Source: Ruminococcus sp.
GTDB taxonomy: Bacteria > Bacillota > Clostridia > Oscillospirales > Ruminococcaceae
Length of the DNA: 58,526 bases
Assembly (NCBI GenBank): GCA_017934425.1
Contig: JAGBJO010000005.1
Span: forward strand, 1-58,526
Direction of reading: 5' to 3'
The notes beneath the pieces are model-generated. The model made no database searches. It saw only the letters and a list, made by a program, of their open reading frames with translations, and was not told the DNA's origin. The position numbers were made by a program, and so were the translations under genes. Below are positions 26,840 to 36,276 of the stretch, one piece after another (position 1 is the first letter of the stretch; every line of letters starts with the position of its first letter).

Positions 26840-26974
26840 ATGAAAAGAACATACCAGCCTAAGAAGCTCCACAGGAAGAAGGAGCACGGCTTCATGAAGA
26901 GAATGGCTACTAAGAACGGCAGAAAGGTTTTAGCTCGTAGAAGATCTAAGGGCAGAGCAAGATTAACTCACTGA
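26840..26974 (+). CDS. rpmH: 50S ribosomal protein L34
   Basis: 44 residues, highly basic, starting [18 protein letters not shown] and ending RARLTH. GAGAGGAGG RBS upstream. First gene of the right arm of the origin cluster; a terminator follows directly and probably lets part of the transcription continue into rnpA. Confidence 0.98.
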   Translation: MKRTYQPKKLHRKKEHGFMKRMATKNGRKVLARRRSKGRARLTH

Positions 26975-26981
26975 CGACGCT

Positions 26982-27016
26982 GACCACAAAAATTCATTTT
27001 TTGTGGTCTTTTTTAT
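26982..27016 (+). terminator. Terminator after rpmH
   Basis: Ten-base stem GACCACAAAA / TTTTGTGGTC (26982-26991 with 26999-27008), then ttttttatt. Confidence 0.85.
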
Positions 27017-27087
27017 TAAAGGTATCCCTCAGGATACCGGACTGATTTCTCAGGGACTTGCCCTTTTTGTCCCTTTTAGGTAATTTT

Positions 27088-27456
27088 ATGCTTTACACAG
27101 ATATCCTGAATGATAACAGAGATTTCCTTGCCCTCTATAAAAAAGGCAGGTACATTAACTCTAAATATTCCGTGATCTACGTCAGACCTAACGGCTCTGC
27201 CTATAACCGGCTCGGTATCACCGCCGGAAAAAAGGTGGGCAATGCTGTCTGCCGCAACCGAGCTAAAAGACTTATCCGGCTGGCTTACCGCCAGTGCGAG
27301 ACGCTTCTTCCTATCGGTATAGATATAGTTATCGTCGCAAGAAGTACCCTCTGCCAGATAAAGTCTGATGAGTATACCGGCTACTTCACAAAGTATGCTG
27401 TCCCGGAGATCATAAAAGCTTCACAGAAACAGAGTTTCAATAAAAAGCAAAAATGA
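27088..27456 (+). CDS. rnpA: Ribonuclease P protein component
   Basis: 122 residues from the ATG at 27088 (a TTG 30 bases upstream would add ten unusual residues). The RNR motif region reads [21 protein letters not shown]. Binds RNase P RNA to mature tRNA 5' ends. Weak RBS (taggtaa). The stop overlaps the yidD start (ATGA). Confidence 0.95.
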   Translation: MLYTDILNDNRDFLALYKKGRYINSKYSVIYVRPNGSAYNRLGITAGKKVGNAVCRNRAKRLIRLAYRQCETLLPIGIDIVIVARSTLCQIKSDEYTGYFTKYAVPEIIKASQKQSFNKKQK

Positions 27457-27764
27457 AAAGAATTGTTATCTTTCTGATAAAATGCTACAGAAGATATATC
27501 TCTCCCCTTACACCTCCCAGGTGTAAATACTACCCGACTTGCAGCTGCTATGCCCTTACTGCCGTGGAACGCTTCGGCGCTCTCAGAGGCTCGATCCTGG
27601 CAATGTGGCGGCTTCTGCGGTGTAACCCCTGGTCTTTGGGGGGAGTGGACTATGTTCCCGAAAAATTTACCCTTCGTATCAGACCTTCCGCAAATGGCGG
27701 GATAGATGTCTGTGATGATGCAGTTACCCCCGACCATGTCAATTACAGCCGGGAGGAAAATTGA
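27453..27764 (+). CDS. yidD: Membrane protein insertion efficiency factor YidD
   Basis: 103 residues. Amphipathic N-terminus and the family signature [20 protein letters not shown] with conserved cysteines, then [18 protein letters not shown]. Assists YidC-dependent insertion. Overlaps rnpA by four bases and precedes yidC by 30 bases. Confidence 0.95.
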   Translation: MKRIVIFLIKCYRRYISPLTPPRCKYYPTCSCYALTAVERFGALRGSILAMWRLLRCNPWSLGGVDYVPEKFTLRIRPSANGGIDVCDDAVTPDHVNYSREEN

Positions 27765-27794
27765 CCTTTCCCGGCATTGAGAGAGGTATGAAAA

Positions 27795-28943
27795 TTGAAT
27801 ATTCTTTATGACATTTTTGGTGTGCCATTCGGCTTCCTGATGAGCATTATCTACAATTGGTGCGGAAACTATGCTATCGCTATCATAATATTTACCATAG
27901 TTACCAAGCTCCTTCTGTTCCCTATAAACTATAAGACACAGAAGAACTCCGCACGTATGCAGCTGCTCAATCCAAAGCTTGAAAAGCTGAGAAAGAGCTT
28001 TGCCAATAACCCCCAGCGCTTCCAGGAGGAACAGCAGAAACTCTACCAGCAGGAAGGATACAACCCTATGGAATCCTGTATGCCTGCGCTTATCCAGATG
28101 CTCCTTCTGTTCGGCGTTATCGACGTTATCTACAAGCCGTTCACCCATATCCTGCGTATCGCCAAAAGCGTCAGGACTGCTGCCACTGAGATTACTTCCG
28201 GTCTTATCGGCAAGACTATCTCCACAGGCAACCTCAGAAGCGAACTGCTTACTCTGGAACAGGTGGATAAATCACCGGAATCCTATCAGGGTCTCTCCGA
28301 TAATTTCCTCCAGTCCGTAACAGAGTTCTCCCAGAATTTCACTATTTTCGGCGCTAATCTGGGTAAGACTCCTGAGTTTCACCCGGAAACCTGGACAAAA
28401 GAGGCACTGATACTCTTTCTGATCCCTTTCGCTGCCGGTGTGGCTCAGTTCATTAGCTCACTGTATATGCAGATCCATCAGAAAAAAACTAATCCTACTG
28501 CTGCACAGGCTGGCGGATGTATGAATGTCGCTATGCTTCTGATGCCTATATGGTCAGTTATGATCGCATTTTCAGTACCCGCCGGTATCGGCTTCTACTG
28601 GATATGGTCATCGCTTTTCTCATTCCTCATCACCTTTGCCCTTAACCAGTATTTCACCCCGGAGAGAATAAAGGTGATAAACGAGAAGGAAAAGGAAAAA
28701 GCACGTATCTACGCTGAAAAGCATCCGGAGAAAAAGACCTTCATGCAGAAGATGATGGAGCAGCAGGCTCTCTATGACCAGCAGCAGAATGGTTCAGGTC
28801 TGCCAAGAACAGGCGCAGGCGGCGAGAAACTTTCCCGCTCCGAGGCAAATAAACAGAACAGAGAACGTATCAATGAAGCCAGACGCCGTATGGCTGAGAA
28901 GTATGGCGATGTGTACGATGAAAATGAAAGCGACGATGATTGA
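27795..28943 (+). CDS. yidC: Membrane protein insertase YidC/OxaA/SpoIIIJ family
   Basis: 382 residues from a TTG start with gagagg upstream. Hydrophobic segments near 10-40, 95-115, 200-220 and 240-290, with a long loop between the second and third, and a lysine- and glutamine-rich C-terminal tail that could contact ribosomes. No lipobox is seen at the N-terminus. In spore formers one paralogue works with SpoIIIA proteins. Overlaps nothing; jag follows after 20 bases. Confidence 0.93.
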   Translation: MNILYDIFGVPFGFLMSIIYNWCGNYAIAIIIFTIVTKLLLFPINYKTQKNSARMQLLNPKLEKLRKSFANNPQRFQEEQQKLYQQEGYNPMESCMPALIQMLLLFGVIDVIYKPFTHILRIAKSVRTAATEITSGLIGKTISTGNLRSELLTLEQVDKSPESYQGLSDNFLQSVTEFSQNFTIFGANLGKTPEFHPETWTKEALILFLIPFAAGVAQFISSLYMQIHQKKTNPTAAQAGGCMNVAMLLMPIWSVMIAFSVPAGIGFYWIWSSLFSFLITFALNQYFTPERIKVINEKEKEKARIYAEKHPEKKTFMQKMMEQQALYDQQQNGSGLPRTGAGGEKLSRSEANKQNRERINEARRRMAEKYGDVYDENESDDD

Positions 28944-28963
28944 TCGCCGGGGAGGTAATAAAT

Positions 28964-30127
28964 ATGACTGAGATTTTTACAGCAAATACAGTTGACGAAG
29001 CTAAGGCTATGGCTGCGAAGAAGTTTGGCGCAAAAGTCAGCGAGATAACCTTCGAGGTTATCGACGAGGGAAAGAAAGGCTTCCTGGGACTTGGCAAGAC
29101 TGACGCTAAGGTCAAGGCTACATACGTTCCCAAGAGCGCTCCTGCTGCACCTGTAAAGGCTGCCGCAGCCGCTCCTAAAGCTGAGGCAAAGCCCGTTGAG
29201 ACTGCTCCAAAGGCTGAGGAAACAAAGCCTGCCGAGGAAACTCCTAAGGCTGAGGAGGTTAAGCCCGCTGAGGAAACTCCTAAGGCTGAAGAAGTCAAGC
29301 CTGCTGAGGTGGCAGAGGAAGCAAAGCCTGCTAAGCCTGAAAAGAAGCACCACGACGCACCTAAGGCTGATAAGAAGCCTGTTGCTAACGACGAGCCTGA
29401 ATCCCGTGAGGACGATGATGCTGAGTACTCTATCGAGAACTTTACCCTCATCGAGGACGAAGACCAGCTTCACCCCAAGGTAAAGCTGGCAAGAGACTAT
29501 ATAACAAGTATCCTCAGAGCTATGGATATTGACGCTGAGTTCACTATCTACCAGAATGAGACAGGCGCTGTTGTGAATATCGAAAGCGATAACAACGGCA
29601 CTATCATCGGCAGACGTGGCGAGACTTTGGACTCTATCCAGTATCTCTGCTCCATAATCGCTAACAAGGGCGATAAGGATTATTTCCGTATTACTATCGA
29701 CTGCCTGGGTTACCGCAGCAAGCGCAAGGAGACCCTTGAGCAGCTGGCTGCAAAGGTTGCAAAGAGCGTGCTGAGAAGCGGCAAGCCCCAGCCCCTTGAG
29801 CCTATGAACCCCTATGAAAGACGTGTTATCCACTCCGCTATCGCTAAGATCGATGGCGTGGCTTCACGCTCTGTAGGCGAAGAACCTTACAGAAAGATCA
29901 TTATTTCCTCAACTAATCCCAGAAACGCCGGCGGTAAGGGCCGCAGAGGCGGCAGAAATGACCGCAGCGGCGACAGAAGAAATAACGGCGGCAAGAGGAG
30001 AGAGCGCAGAGAACCTAATCTGGAGCGCAGAACCATTGACCTGTCCACAAGCTTCGAGAAGGATTACAAAAAGCCCAGACCTGAGGACGATATCGCAGGC
30101 GGACTTTACGGAAAGATCGAGTTATAA
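28964..30127 (+). CDS. jag: Jag/KhpB RNA-binding protein with long acidic-basic linker
   Basis: 387 residues from the ATG at 28964 (GGGGAGGT RBS), far longer than the roughly 200 usual in Bacillus. Jag-N domain (1-50, MTEIFTANTVDEAKAMAAKK), then about 100 residues of Ala/Lys/Pro/Glu repeats including KPAEETPKAEEV in tandem, KH domain (about 165-250, with GRRGETLDSIQYL), R3H domain (about 255-315) and an Arg/Gly-rich tail. Binds RNA, partners KhpA, and affects cell elongation. In the yidC operon. Confidence 0.93.
   Translation: MTEIFTANTVDEAKAMAAKKFGAKVSEITFEVIDEGKKGFLGLGKTDAKVKATYVPKSAPAAPVKAAAAAPKAEAKPVETAPKAEETKPAEETPKAEEVKPAEETPKAEEVKPAEVAEEAKPAKPEKKHHDAPKADKKPVANDEPESREDDDAEYSIENFTLIEDEDQLHPKVKLARDYITSILRAMDIDAEFTIYQNETGAVVNIESDNNGTIIGRRGETLDSIQYLCSIIANKGDKDYFRITIDCLGYRSKRKETLEQLAAKVAKSVLRSGKPQPLEPMNPYERRVIHSAIAKIDGVASRSVGEEPYRKIIISSTNPRNAGGKGRRGGRNDRSGDRRNNGGKRRERREPNLERRTIDLSTSFEKDYKKPRPEDDIAGGLYGKIEL
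29219..29320 (+). repeat. 36-bp in-frame tandem repeat in jag
   Basis: A 12-codon unit encoding KPAEETPKAEEV is repeated nearly exactly two to three times (core gaggaaactcctaaggctga). Such repeats change copy number easily. Confidence 0.75.
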
Positions 30128-30140
30128 TAACGAATTATTA

Positions 30141-30174
30141 GCGCATGGCGGCTCTCGCCGTGCGCTGTTTTTTT
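30141..30174 (+). terminator. Terminator between jag and mnmE
   Basis: GCGCATGGCG / CGCCGTGCGC stem (30141-30150 with 30156-30165), then tgttttttt, running into the mnmE RBS. Confidence 0.8.
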
Positions 30175-30185
30175 GAGGTGATGAT

Positions 30186-31547
30186 ATGTCAACTATTGCT
30201 GCTATTTCGACCCCAAATGCACCCGGCGGTATCGCCGTGATAAGGGTGTCAGGCGAGAACGCTCTCGCCGTTTCTGAGGCGGTATTCACGCCATTTGGCG
30301 GCAAAAAAGTCGGGGATATGCCTGGTTATACCTGCGCTTACGGAATCGCCGGCGATAAGGACGGGCGCATTGATGACTGTATTCTCACGGTTTTTCGTGC
30401 GCCCCACAGCTATACCGGCGAGGACGTGTGCGAGATATCCTGCCACGGCGGTATTTACGTTTCACGGAAGATACTGCGGGCGCTGCTGAATAACGGCGCT
30501 GAACCGGCGCAGGCAGGGGAGTTCACCAAGCGTGCTTTTCTGAATGGCAAGCTCGACCTCACCAGCGCAGAGGCGGTAATGGACGTAATTTCGGCAAAAA
30601 GTGAACTTGAACTAAAAATGGCGGAGCAGCTTCGTGAGGGGGCGGCTTTCAGGAAGGCGAAGGAATGTTCCGGAAAACTGCTGGCGCTCCTGAGCGGTCT
30701 TGCCGCCTGGACGGACTATCCGGACGAGGACATTCCGGAGGTTCAGCCGGAGCATATGATAGGCGAACTGAGGGCGGTGAGGAGTACTCTCAAATCCCTT
30801 ATAAATGGCTATGATTCGGGAAGAATCATACGTGAGGGAATCCCGGCAGCGATAGTTGGAAGACCGAACGTGGGTAAATCAACGCTGTTCAACTGTCTGA
30901 GCGGCTGCGAGCGGAGTATCGTCACGGAGATCGCCGGAACGACCCGTGACGTGGTGGAGGAAACTATCCGCCTGGGCGACATCGTTCTGCGGCTTTCGGA
31001 CACCGCCGGTATCCACGAAACTGAGGACAAGATCGAGGGCATCGGCATCGGTCACGCTCAGAAACTCATTGATACCTCGGAACTTATCATTGCGGTATTC
31101 GACGGAAGTTGTCCGCTGACGGCGGACGATTTTTCCCTACTGGAAAGTCTGAAGGGAAGAAAAGTTGTTGCTGTCATTAACAAAACCGACGAAGAACTTA
31201 AAATTGAAGAAGATTATATTACACAGTCAATTATACACACTGTATATATATCAGCTAAGGAAAATGACGGCGTTGACAAACTTCAAGCGGCAGTTGAGGA
31301 ACTGTTCAGTATTTCCCGTGACAGCTTTGGCTCGGCTACTGCTGCAAATGAGCGACAGAAAAAATGCATCGACTCAGCACTCGCTTCAGTCGATGAGGCA
31401 ATTTCCGCAATCGAATCCTGCCTGAACCTCGATGCGGTCAACATTATCCTGGACGAGGCTGAACAGCATCTCCTTGAACTTACAGGCGAAAAAATCACGG
31501 ACGCAGTCGTTGATGAGGTGTTCTCACGATTCTGCGTCGGCAAATAA
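30186..31547 (+). CDS. mnmE: tRNA modification GTPase MnmE
   Basis: 453 residues. Formyl-THF-binding N-domain, central helical domain, G domain with [13 protein letters not shown] and NKTD, and C-terminal CVGK. With MnmG makes the 5-carboxymethylaminomethyl group on wobble uridine 34. A 16-base palindrome (31548-31563) follows the stop immediately. Confidence 0.97.
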   Translation: MSTIAAISTPNAPGGIAVIRVSGENALAVSEAVFTPFGGKKVGDMPGYTCAYGIAGDKDGRIDDCILTVFRAPHSYTGEDVCEISCHGGIYVSRKILRALLNNGAEPAQAGEFTKRAFLNGKLDLTSAEAVMDVISAKSELELKMAEQLREGAAFRKAKECSGKLLALLSGLAAWTDYPDEDIPEVQPEHMIGELRAVRSTLKSLINGYDSGRIIREGIPAAIVGRPNVGKSTLFNCLSGCERSIVTEIAGTTRDVVEETIRLGDIVLRLSDTAGIHETEDKIEGIGIGHAQKLIDTSELIIAVFDGSCPLTADDFSLLESLKGRKVVAVINKTDEELKIEEDYITQSIIHTVYISAKENDGVDKLQAAVEELFSISRDSFGSATAANERQKKCIDSALASVDEAISAIESCLNLDAVNIILDEAEQHLLELTGEKITDAVVDEVFSRFCVGK

Positions 31548-31563
31548 TGTTCCATGTGGAACA
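31548..31563. promoter_or_regulatory. parS-like palindrome TGTTCCATGTGGAACA
   Basis: Sixteen-base palindrome between mnmE and mnmG, reverse complement of the TGTTCCACATGGAACA seen at 35236, 35295 and 49692. Close to the parS consensus TGTTTCACGTGAAACA (three changes). Probably a binding site for one of the two ParB-family proteins encoded here. Confidence 0.65.
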
Positions 31564-31584
31564 ATCGAAAACAGAGGAATTACT

Positions 31585-33474
31585 ATGTCATACAAAATGG
31601 GTGAATTTGATGTTGCAGTCGTCGGCGGCGGTCATGCTGGCGTGGAGGCTGCACTTGCCAGCGCAAGACTTGGCTGTTCAACGGTGATGTTTACCATATC
31701 TCTCGACCAGATCGCAAATATGCCCTGTAATCCGTCAATTGGCGGAACTGCCAAGGGGCATCTCGTCCGTGAGATCGACGCTTTAGGCGGAGAAATGGGT
31801 AAGGCAGCGGACAAATGTTTCATTCAGAGCCGTATGCTGAACCGGGGTAAAGGCCCGGCAGTTCACAGTCTGCGTGTGCAGGCAGACCGTATGAAATACC
31901 ATGAGTATATGAAACAGGTCTGCGAAAAACAGGAAAATCTCTATGTGAAACAGGGTGAAGTTGCGGAGATACTTACCGAAAACGGCAAAATTACCGGTGT
32001 TCGCACCAAGCTTGGCGCTGAATATTCCGTGAAAGCGGTGATAATCGCAACCGGAACTTACCTCAAGGGTAAGATACATATAGGCGAGGAATCCTACGAA
32101 AGCGGCCCTGATTCGGCACTTCCCAGCAAATTTCTGTCAGGAAGTCTTGCCGAACACGGTATCGAACTGCGCCGGTTCAAGACCGGAACTCCTTGCCGTG
32201 TTCACAAAAGAAGCATTGATTTTGACATTCTGGAACGTCAGGACGGCGATGAAAACATCGTTCCGTTCTCATTTGATACACCTACAGACGGTCTGAGCAA
32301 TCAGGTAAGCTGTTACATTTCTTATACAAATAGTAAAACGCATGAGGTTATTTTAAACAACCTCCACAGGTCACCGTTATACTCCGGAAGGATAGAGGGA
32401 GTAGGGCCAAGGTACTGTCCGTCAATCGAGGACAAAATCGTTCGCTTCTCAGATAAGCCACGTCACCAGCTATTCATTGAGCCAATGGGACTTTCCACGG
32501 ACGAGTACTACTTGCAGGGTATGTCATCGTCGCTGCCGGAGGACGTTCAGCTTGCGTTCCTGCGGACGATCGAGGGACTGGAAAACGTGGAGATCATGCG
32601 ACCGGCGTATGCGATCGAGTACGACTGCTGCGACCCCACGCAGCTTAGTCCCACCCTGGAATTCAAGAAACTGGGTGGACTTTACGGCGCTGGACAGTTC
32701 AACGGAAGCTCAGGTTATGAGGAAGCCGCCGCTCAGGGACTTGTGGCGGGCATAAACGCCGCACTGAAGATCCGTGGTGACGAGCCGATGATCCTCGACA
32801 GGGCGAGTTCCTACATTGGTACACTTGTGGACGACCTTGTGACCAAGGGCTGCTCCGACCCCTACCGAATGATGACCTCACGCAGCGAATACCGCCTGAT
32901 ACTCCGCCAGGACAACGCCGACCAGCGGCTTATCCCCGTGGGATACCGCATTGGATTAGTCAGCAGAGAACGGTTCGAGCGGCTTCAGGAGAAGATCTCG
33001 CAGGTTGAGGCGGAGAAAAAGCGCATCACTCATACCAACATCGCCCCCAGTGAGGCACTGAATATGTTCCTCGTGGAACATGGCACGTCACCGCTGTCAA
33101 CAGGCTGCAAAATTGCTGACCTGATACGTCGTCCACAGATTAATTATAACGATATTGCTCAGTTCGATACCGAACGTCCGCAGCTTTCATTTGAGGTTTG
33201 CGAACAGGTGGAACTGCAAATTAAATATGAAGGTTACATCGAAAAACAGCTTGCACAAATTGAGCAGATGCGTAAACTGGAAACTACACTTCTGTCGGAA
33301 AATACGGATTATAGCCAGGTTTACGGCCTGAGACTGGAAGCTGCCGAGAAACTCAATAAGATTAAGCCCCATTCACTTGGTCAGGCTTCGAGAATTTCCG
33401 GAGTTTCGCCGGCGGACGTTTCCATGTTAGCGGTATGGCTGCAAAAGCATAAGGAGGAGAACAATGCTACCTGA
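31585..33474 (+). CDS. mnmG: tRNA uridine-5-carboxymethylaminomethyl modification enzyme MnmG
   Basis: 629 residues from the ATG at 31585 (agagga RBS); longer frames run into mnmE. FAD-binding Rossmann motif [19 protein letters not shown] at the start, GidA signatures ([33 protein letters not shown]) and C-terminal helical domain. Contains a parS-like palindrome at 33065-33080. Overlaps rsmG by 11 bases. Confidence 0.97.
   Translation: MSYKMGEFDVAVVGGGHAGVEAALASARLGCSTVMFTISLDQIANMPCNPSIGGTAKGHLVREIDALGGEMGKAADKCFIQSRMLNRGKGPAVHSLRVQADRMKYHEYMKQVCEKQENLYVKQGEVAEILTENGKITGVRTKLGAEYSVKAVIIATGTYLKGKIHIGEESYESGPDSALPSKFLSGSLAEHGIELRRFKTGTPCRVHKRSIDFDILERQDGDENIVPFSFDTPTDGLSNQVSCYISYTNSKTHEVILNNLHRSPLYSGRIEGVGPRYCPSIEDKIVRFSDKPRHQLFIEPMGLSTDEYYLQGMSSSLPEDVQLAFLRTIEGLENVEIMRPAYAIEYDCCDPTQLSPTLEFKKLGGLYGAGQFNGSSGYEEAAAQGLVAGINAALKIRGDEPMILDRASSYIGTLVDDLVTKGCSDPYRMMTSRSEYRLILRQDNADQRLIPVGYRIGLVSRERFERLQEKISQVEAEKKRITHTNIAPSEALNMFLVEHGTSPLSTGCKIADLIRRPQINYNDIAQFDTERPQLSFEVCEQVELQIKYEGYIEKQLAQIEQMRKLETTLLSENTDYSQVYGLRLEAAEKLNKIKPHSLGQASRISGVSPADVSMLAVWLQKHKEENNAT
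33065..33080. promoter_or_regulatory. parS-like palindrome inside mnmG
   Basis: TGTTCCTCGTGGAACA, one base from the palindrome TGTTCCACGTGGAACA. Coding constraint (MFLVEHG) means it could be chance. Confidence 0.4.
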
Positions 33475-34168
33475 ATTTGAATTATGTTGCGCTGAGTTTG
33501 GAAAGTTCGGTATACAGCTTACGGAGGAACAGTACCGGAAGTTCGACATCTACGCACAGTTCCTCGTGGAGTACAACGAAAAGGTGAACCTGACCGCTCT
33601 CACTCAGCCAATGGACGTTCTGCGAAAGCATTTCATCGACTCGTCACTGATGCTGGAATACTGCGATATACCGTCAAATGCGAGCGTTATTGACGTGGGA
33701 ACGGGTGCAGGCTTTCCCTCAGTTCCCATGAAGATACTCCGGGACGACCTCCAGCTCACTCTGCTGGACAGCCTTGCAAAGCGACTCACGTTCCTGGAGC
33801 AGCTTTGCGAAAAGCTGGAAATCCAGGCAAAACTGGTTCACGGCAGGGCTGAGGACTGCGGAAGAATGGCTGAATATAGGGAAAAATTCGATGTTGCCAC
33901 CGCAAGAGCCGTTGCGAATCTGTCTGTACTTTCGGAGTACTGCGTTCCATTCGTGAAGGAGGACGGAATTTTTGCCGCCATGAAAGGTCCGACCGAGGAC
34001 ATTCAGGCTTCCAGCGACGCAATTGAGAAGCTTGGCGGCGAACTGGAGGACGTTATCGCTTACGATTTCTACGACGAAAGCCGCCGCATCGCAGTTATCA
34101 GAAAGGTTTCGCAAACTCCGTCAAAATACCCCAGAAACAGCGGTCAGATCAAGAAGAAATCTCTCTGA
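33464..34168 (+). CDS. rsmG: 16S rRNA (guanine-527-N7) methyltransferase
   Basis: 234 residues, Rossmann SAM-binding fold with [18 protein letters not shown]. Methylates G527 of 16S rRNA. AAGGAGGAG RBS. Overlaps mnmG by 11 bases. Terminator follows. Confidence 0.96.
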   Translation: MLPEFELCCAEFGKFGIQLTEEQYRKFDIYAQFLVEYNEKVNLTALTQPMDVLRKHFIDSSLMLEYCDIPSNASVIDVGTGAGFPSVPMKILRDDLQLTLLDSLAKRLTFLEQLCEKLEIQAKLVHGRAEDCGRMAEYREKFDVATARAVANLSVLSEYCVPFVKEDGIFAAMKGPTEDIQASSDAIEKLGGELEDVIAYDFYDESRRIAVIRKVSQTPSKYPRNSGQIKKKSL

Positions 34169-34190
34169 ATCGCAGATAAATAGTCGAATT

Positions 34191-34225
34191 TACCGCCAAA
34201 ACCTCGATTTTAGGCGGTATTTTCA
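34191..34225 (+). terminator. Terminator after rsmG
   Basis: TACCGCC / GGCGGTA stem (34191-34197 with 34213-34219), extended by aaaa/tttt, then ttttc. Confidence 0.7.
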
Positions 34226-34298
34226 TATAGAAATAATTTCCCTCATGTGGTAAAATCAGTTCATGAAACATTTTTATCAAAGAAATGAGGGAATTAAA

Positions 34299-35123
34299 AT
34301 GGCAGGATTTTTAACTTTTACCAGGGAGCGAACTCTTAACAAGGTGGTTGAGATCGAGGTAAGCCGCATCGTACCGAACCCCAATCAGCCAAGGCGTGAG
34401 TTCGCAGACGGCGATATTTCGTGCCTTGCGGACTCTATCGCCCAGAATGGCATTTTGCAGCCACTTGCTGTCCGGAAAAACGGCGAGGTCTACGAGCTTA
34501 TTGCAGGTGAGCGGCGGCTCAGGGCGGCAAAAATTTGCGGGCTTGCGGCAGTTCCGTGCATAATCCACGACATCGACGACCGGAATTCCGCTATACTTGC
34601 ACTTGTGGAGAATATCCAGCGGCAGGATCTTACCTTCTTCGAGGAGGCGGCGGCTATCGAGAAACTCATAAGCTGCTACGGGCTGACTCAGGAGGACGCT
34701 GCATCGAAGCTGGGGCGTGCGCAGAGTACTATTGCCAATAAACTGCGGCTTCTGCGGCTTACCGACGAGGAACGTGACCTGATAATGCGCTCTGGACTGA
34801 CCGAGCGCCATGCCCGTGCTCTTTTGAAACTTGGCAGCCCGGAGGAGCGGCTTGGTGTGCTGGAAAAGGTCATAAAACATGGGCTGAACGTGGAAAAGAC
34901 CGAGAACCTTATCGAGGAATACATAGGCAAAGAGGGGAGTCCTGCGGAATATCGCCGCCGATCAAAGGTGTTCCACAATGTAAAAATGTTCGTGAATACT
35001 ATTAATAAAGCAGTGGAATCCATGCAGGCGGCTGGAATTTCGGCTGATTCCCGGAAAATTCAGAGCGAGGACTACATCGAGTACCGTGTGAGAATACCGA
35101 TCGCTGGCAAGGGGATCAAGTGA
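34299..35123 (+). CDS. noc: Noc-like ParB-family nucleoid occlusion protein
   Basis: 274 residues from the ATG at 34299, chosen for its GAGGG RBS. N-terminal MAGFLTFTRERTLN could be a membrane-targeting helix as in Noc. ParB/Srx CTPase domain with VPNPNQPRREF and GERRLRAAKICG, then helix-turn-helix ASKLGRAQSTIANKLRLL, whose Gln and Lys match the Noc rather than the ParB pattern. Sits beside rsmG exactly as Bacillus noc does. Expected to block division over the nucleoid by binding sites spread around the origin half. Confidence 0.85.
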   Translation: MAGFLTFTRERTLNKVVEIEVSRIVPNPNQPRREFADGDISCLADSIAQNGILQPLAVRKNGEVYELIAGERRLRAAKICGLAAVPCIIHDIDDRNSAILALVENIQRQDLTFFEEAAAIEKLISCYGLTQEDAASKLGRAQSTIANKLRLLRLTDEERDLIMRSGLTERHARALLKLGSPEERLGVLEKVIKHGLNVEKTENLIEEYIGKEGSPAEYRRRSKVFHNVKMFVNTINKAVESMQAAGISADSRKIQSEDYIEYRVRIPIAGKGIK

Positions 35124-35235
35124 TGTTTTCAGCATAAGCAGACAACACTTTCAACTGTCAAATTACAGGGGGAACAACGCAAAAGCTGTAAATTTAAAAA
35201 GTAACGAGCATAATAATCCCACACAAAAGAAAAAA

Positions 35236-35251
35236 TGTTCCACATGGAACA
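35236..35251. promoter_or_regulatory. parS-like palindrome TGTTCCACATGGAACA (first in noc-parA spacer)
   Basis: Exact 16-base palindrome-type site in the 312-base noc-parA spacer, directly before the left arm of a long-range stem (35254-35263). Confidence 0.65.
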
Positions 35252-35253
35252 AA

Positions 35254-35352
35254 AAGCGGACTGCTCCATTCAGCGACATACGGTGAAACTTCTGTGTTCC
35301 ACATGGAACATTCACCCTTTTGTCAATGAACACGCCCAGTCCGCTTCTTTTT
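35254..35352 (+). terminator. Hairpin with large loop enclosing a parS-like site
   Basis: AAGCGGACTG (35254-35263) pairs with CAGTCCGCTT (35337-35346), then ctttttg. The loop of about 73 bases holds the second palindrome. Possible terminator of noc. Confidence 0.5.
35295..35310. promoter_or_regulatory. parS-like palindrome TGTTCCACATGGAACA (second in noc-parA spacer)
   Basis: Identical to the site at 35236, 59 bases further on and about 70 bases upstream of the parA -35 element. Confidence 0.65.
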
Positions 35353-35377
35353 GTGAAAAATAATAGCATTTTTCCTA

Positions 35378-35406
35378 TTTACAAACACCGAAAAAGGTGA
35401 TATAAT
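35378..35406 (+). promoter_or_regulatory. Promoter of parA-parB-serS operon
   Basis: TTTACA, 17-base spacer, TATAAT. Predicted start near 35413, leaving a 23-base leader with aaaggaag. Confidence 0.85.
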
Positions 35407-35435
35407 AGTCTTATACCAAAAGAAAGGAAGATTCT

Positions 35436-36260
35436 ATGGGCAAAATTATCGCTGTTACTAACCAGAAGGGCGGCGTGGGAAAATCGACTACAGTCGTAAA
35501 TGTGGCTGCTTACCTGGGTTCACGGGGTTTCAAGGTTCTTTGCGTTGACTCAGACCCACAGGGTAATGCTACTACAGGTTTCGGTATATCCAAAAAGGAC
35601 GTGCTTTTTTCTACATATAATGTGCTGACCGGGCAGGTCAGGATCCAGGACGCTGCGGTGGAGACTGAGTTTGATAATGTTTCTATCATTCCTGCTACTG
35701 AACTCCTTGCCGGTGCTGAGGTGGAACTCATTAACGCCGAAAACCGCATTAACCGCCTGAAAATGCAGCTTCTTACAATAAAAAACGACTACGACTACAT
35801 ATTTATTGACTGCCCTCCTGCATTGGGTATGCTGACTATCAACGCTCTTACTGCTGCTGATACCATGATCGTGCCGATGCTGGCGGAATTTTACGCTCTG
35901 GAAGGTCTTTCACAGCTGGTAAATACCATTAAAATAGTAAAGAGTAACCATAACCCTGCGCTTGATATCGAGGGTATCCTCTTTACCATGTACGATTCAC
36001 GGCTTAATGTGTCCGCTGACGTTGTGGCTGAGGTGGAGAAGTATTTCCCCGGAAAGGTATTCGAGACTAAGATACCCCGTAACGTCCGCCTCTCAGAAGC
36101 TCCAAGCCACGGCAAGCCTGTAATGTACTACGACAAGTCCTCAAAGGGCGCTGAGTCCTATGAGCTGCTCTGCCATGAGCTTCTGGGCGAACCTCTTGAA
36201 CTTCCCCAGAAAAAGCGCAGAGGTATATTCACATTCAAGAAAAAGGACAGCGAAAGCTGA
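35436..36260 (+). CDS. parA: Chromosome partitioning ATPase ParA/Soj
   Basis: 274 residues. Deviant Walker A KGGVGKST at 11-18, FIDCPPALG, and typical Soj core. Binds DNA as an ATP dimer, is released by ParB, and in Bacillus also controls DnaA. The C-terminal 20 residues are basic. First gene of parA-parB-serS. Confidence 0.96.
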   Translation: MGKIIAVTNQKGGVGKSTTVVNVAAYLGSRGFKVLCVDSDPQGNATTGFGISKKDVLFSTYNVLTGQVRIQDAAVETEFDNVSIIPATELLAGAEVELINAENRINRLKMQLLTIKNDYDYIFIDCPPALGMLTINALTAADTMIVPMLAEFYALEGLSQLVNTIKIVKSNHNPALDIEGILFTMYDSRLNVSADVVAEVEKYFPGKVFETKIPRNVRLSEAPSHGKPVMYYDKSSKGAESYELLCHELLGEPLELPQKKRRGIFTFKKKDSES

Positions 36261-36276
36261 ACGGAGGTGAAATAAT

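Noticed and set aside
28772-29833. 353-residue open frame antisense to yidC and jag
   Set aside because: Leucine/serine-rich low-complexity shadow of the Lys/Glu-rich jag linker; no RBS.
31432-31584. 51-residue extension of MnmG into mnmE
   Set aside because: The family starts at [10 protein letters not shown]; an RBS precedes the ATG at 31585.
36043-36058. tatttccccggaaagg in parA as a Bacillus-type Noc site
   Set aside because: Three mismatches to TATTTCCCGGGAAATA, and the codons for Tyr-Phe-Pro-Gly-Lys explain it.
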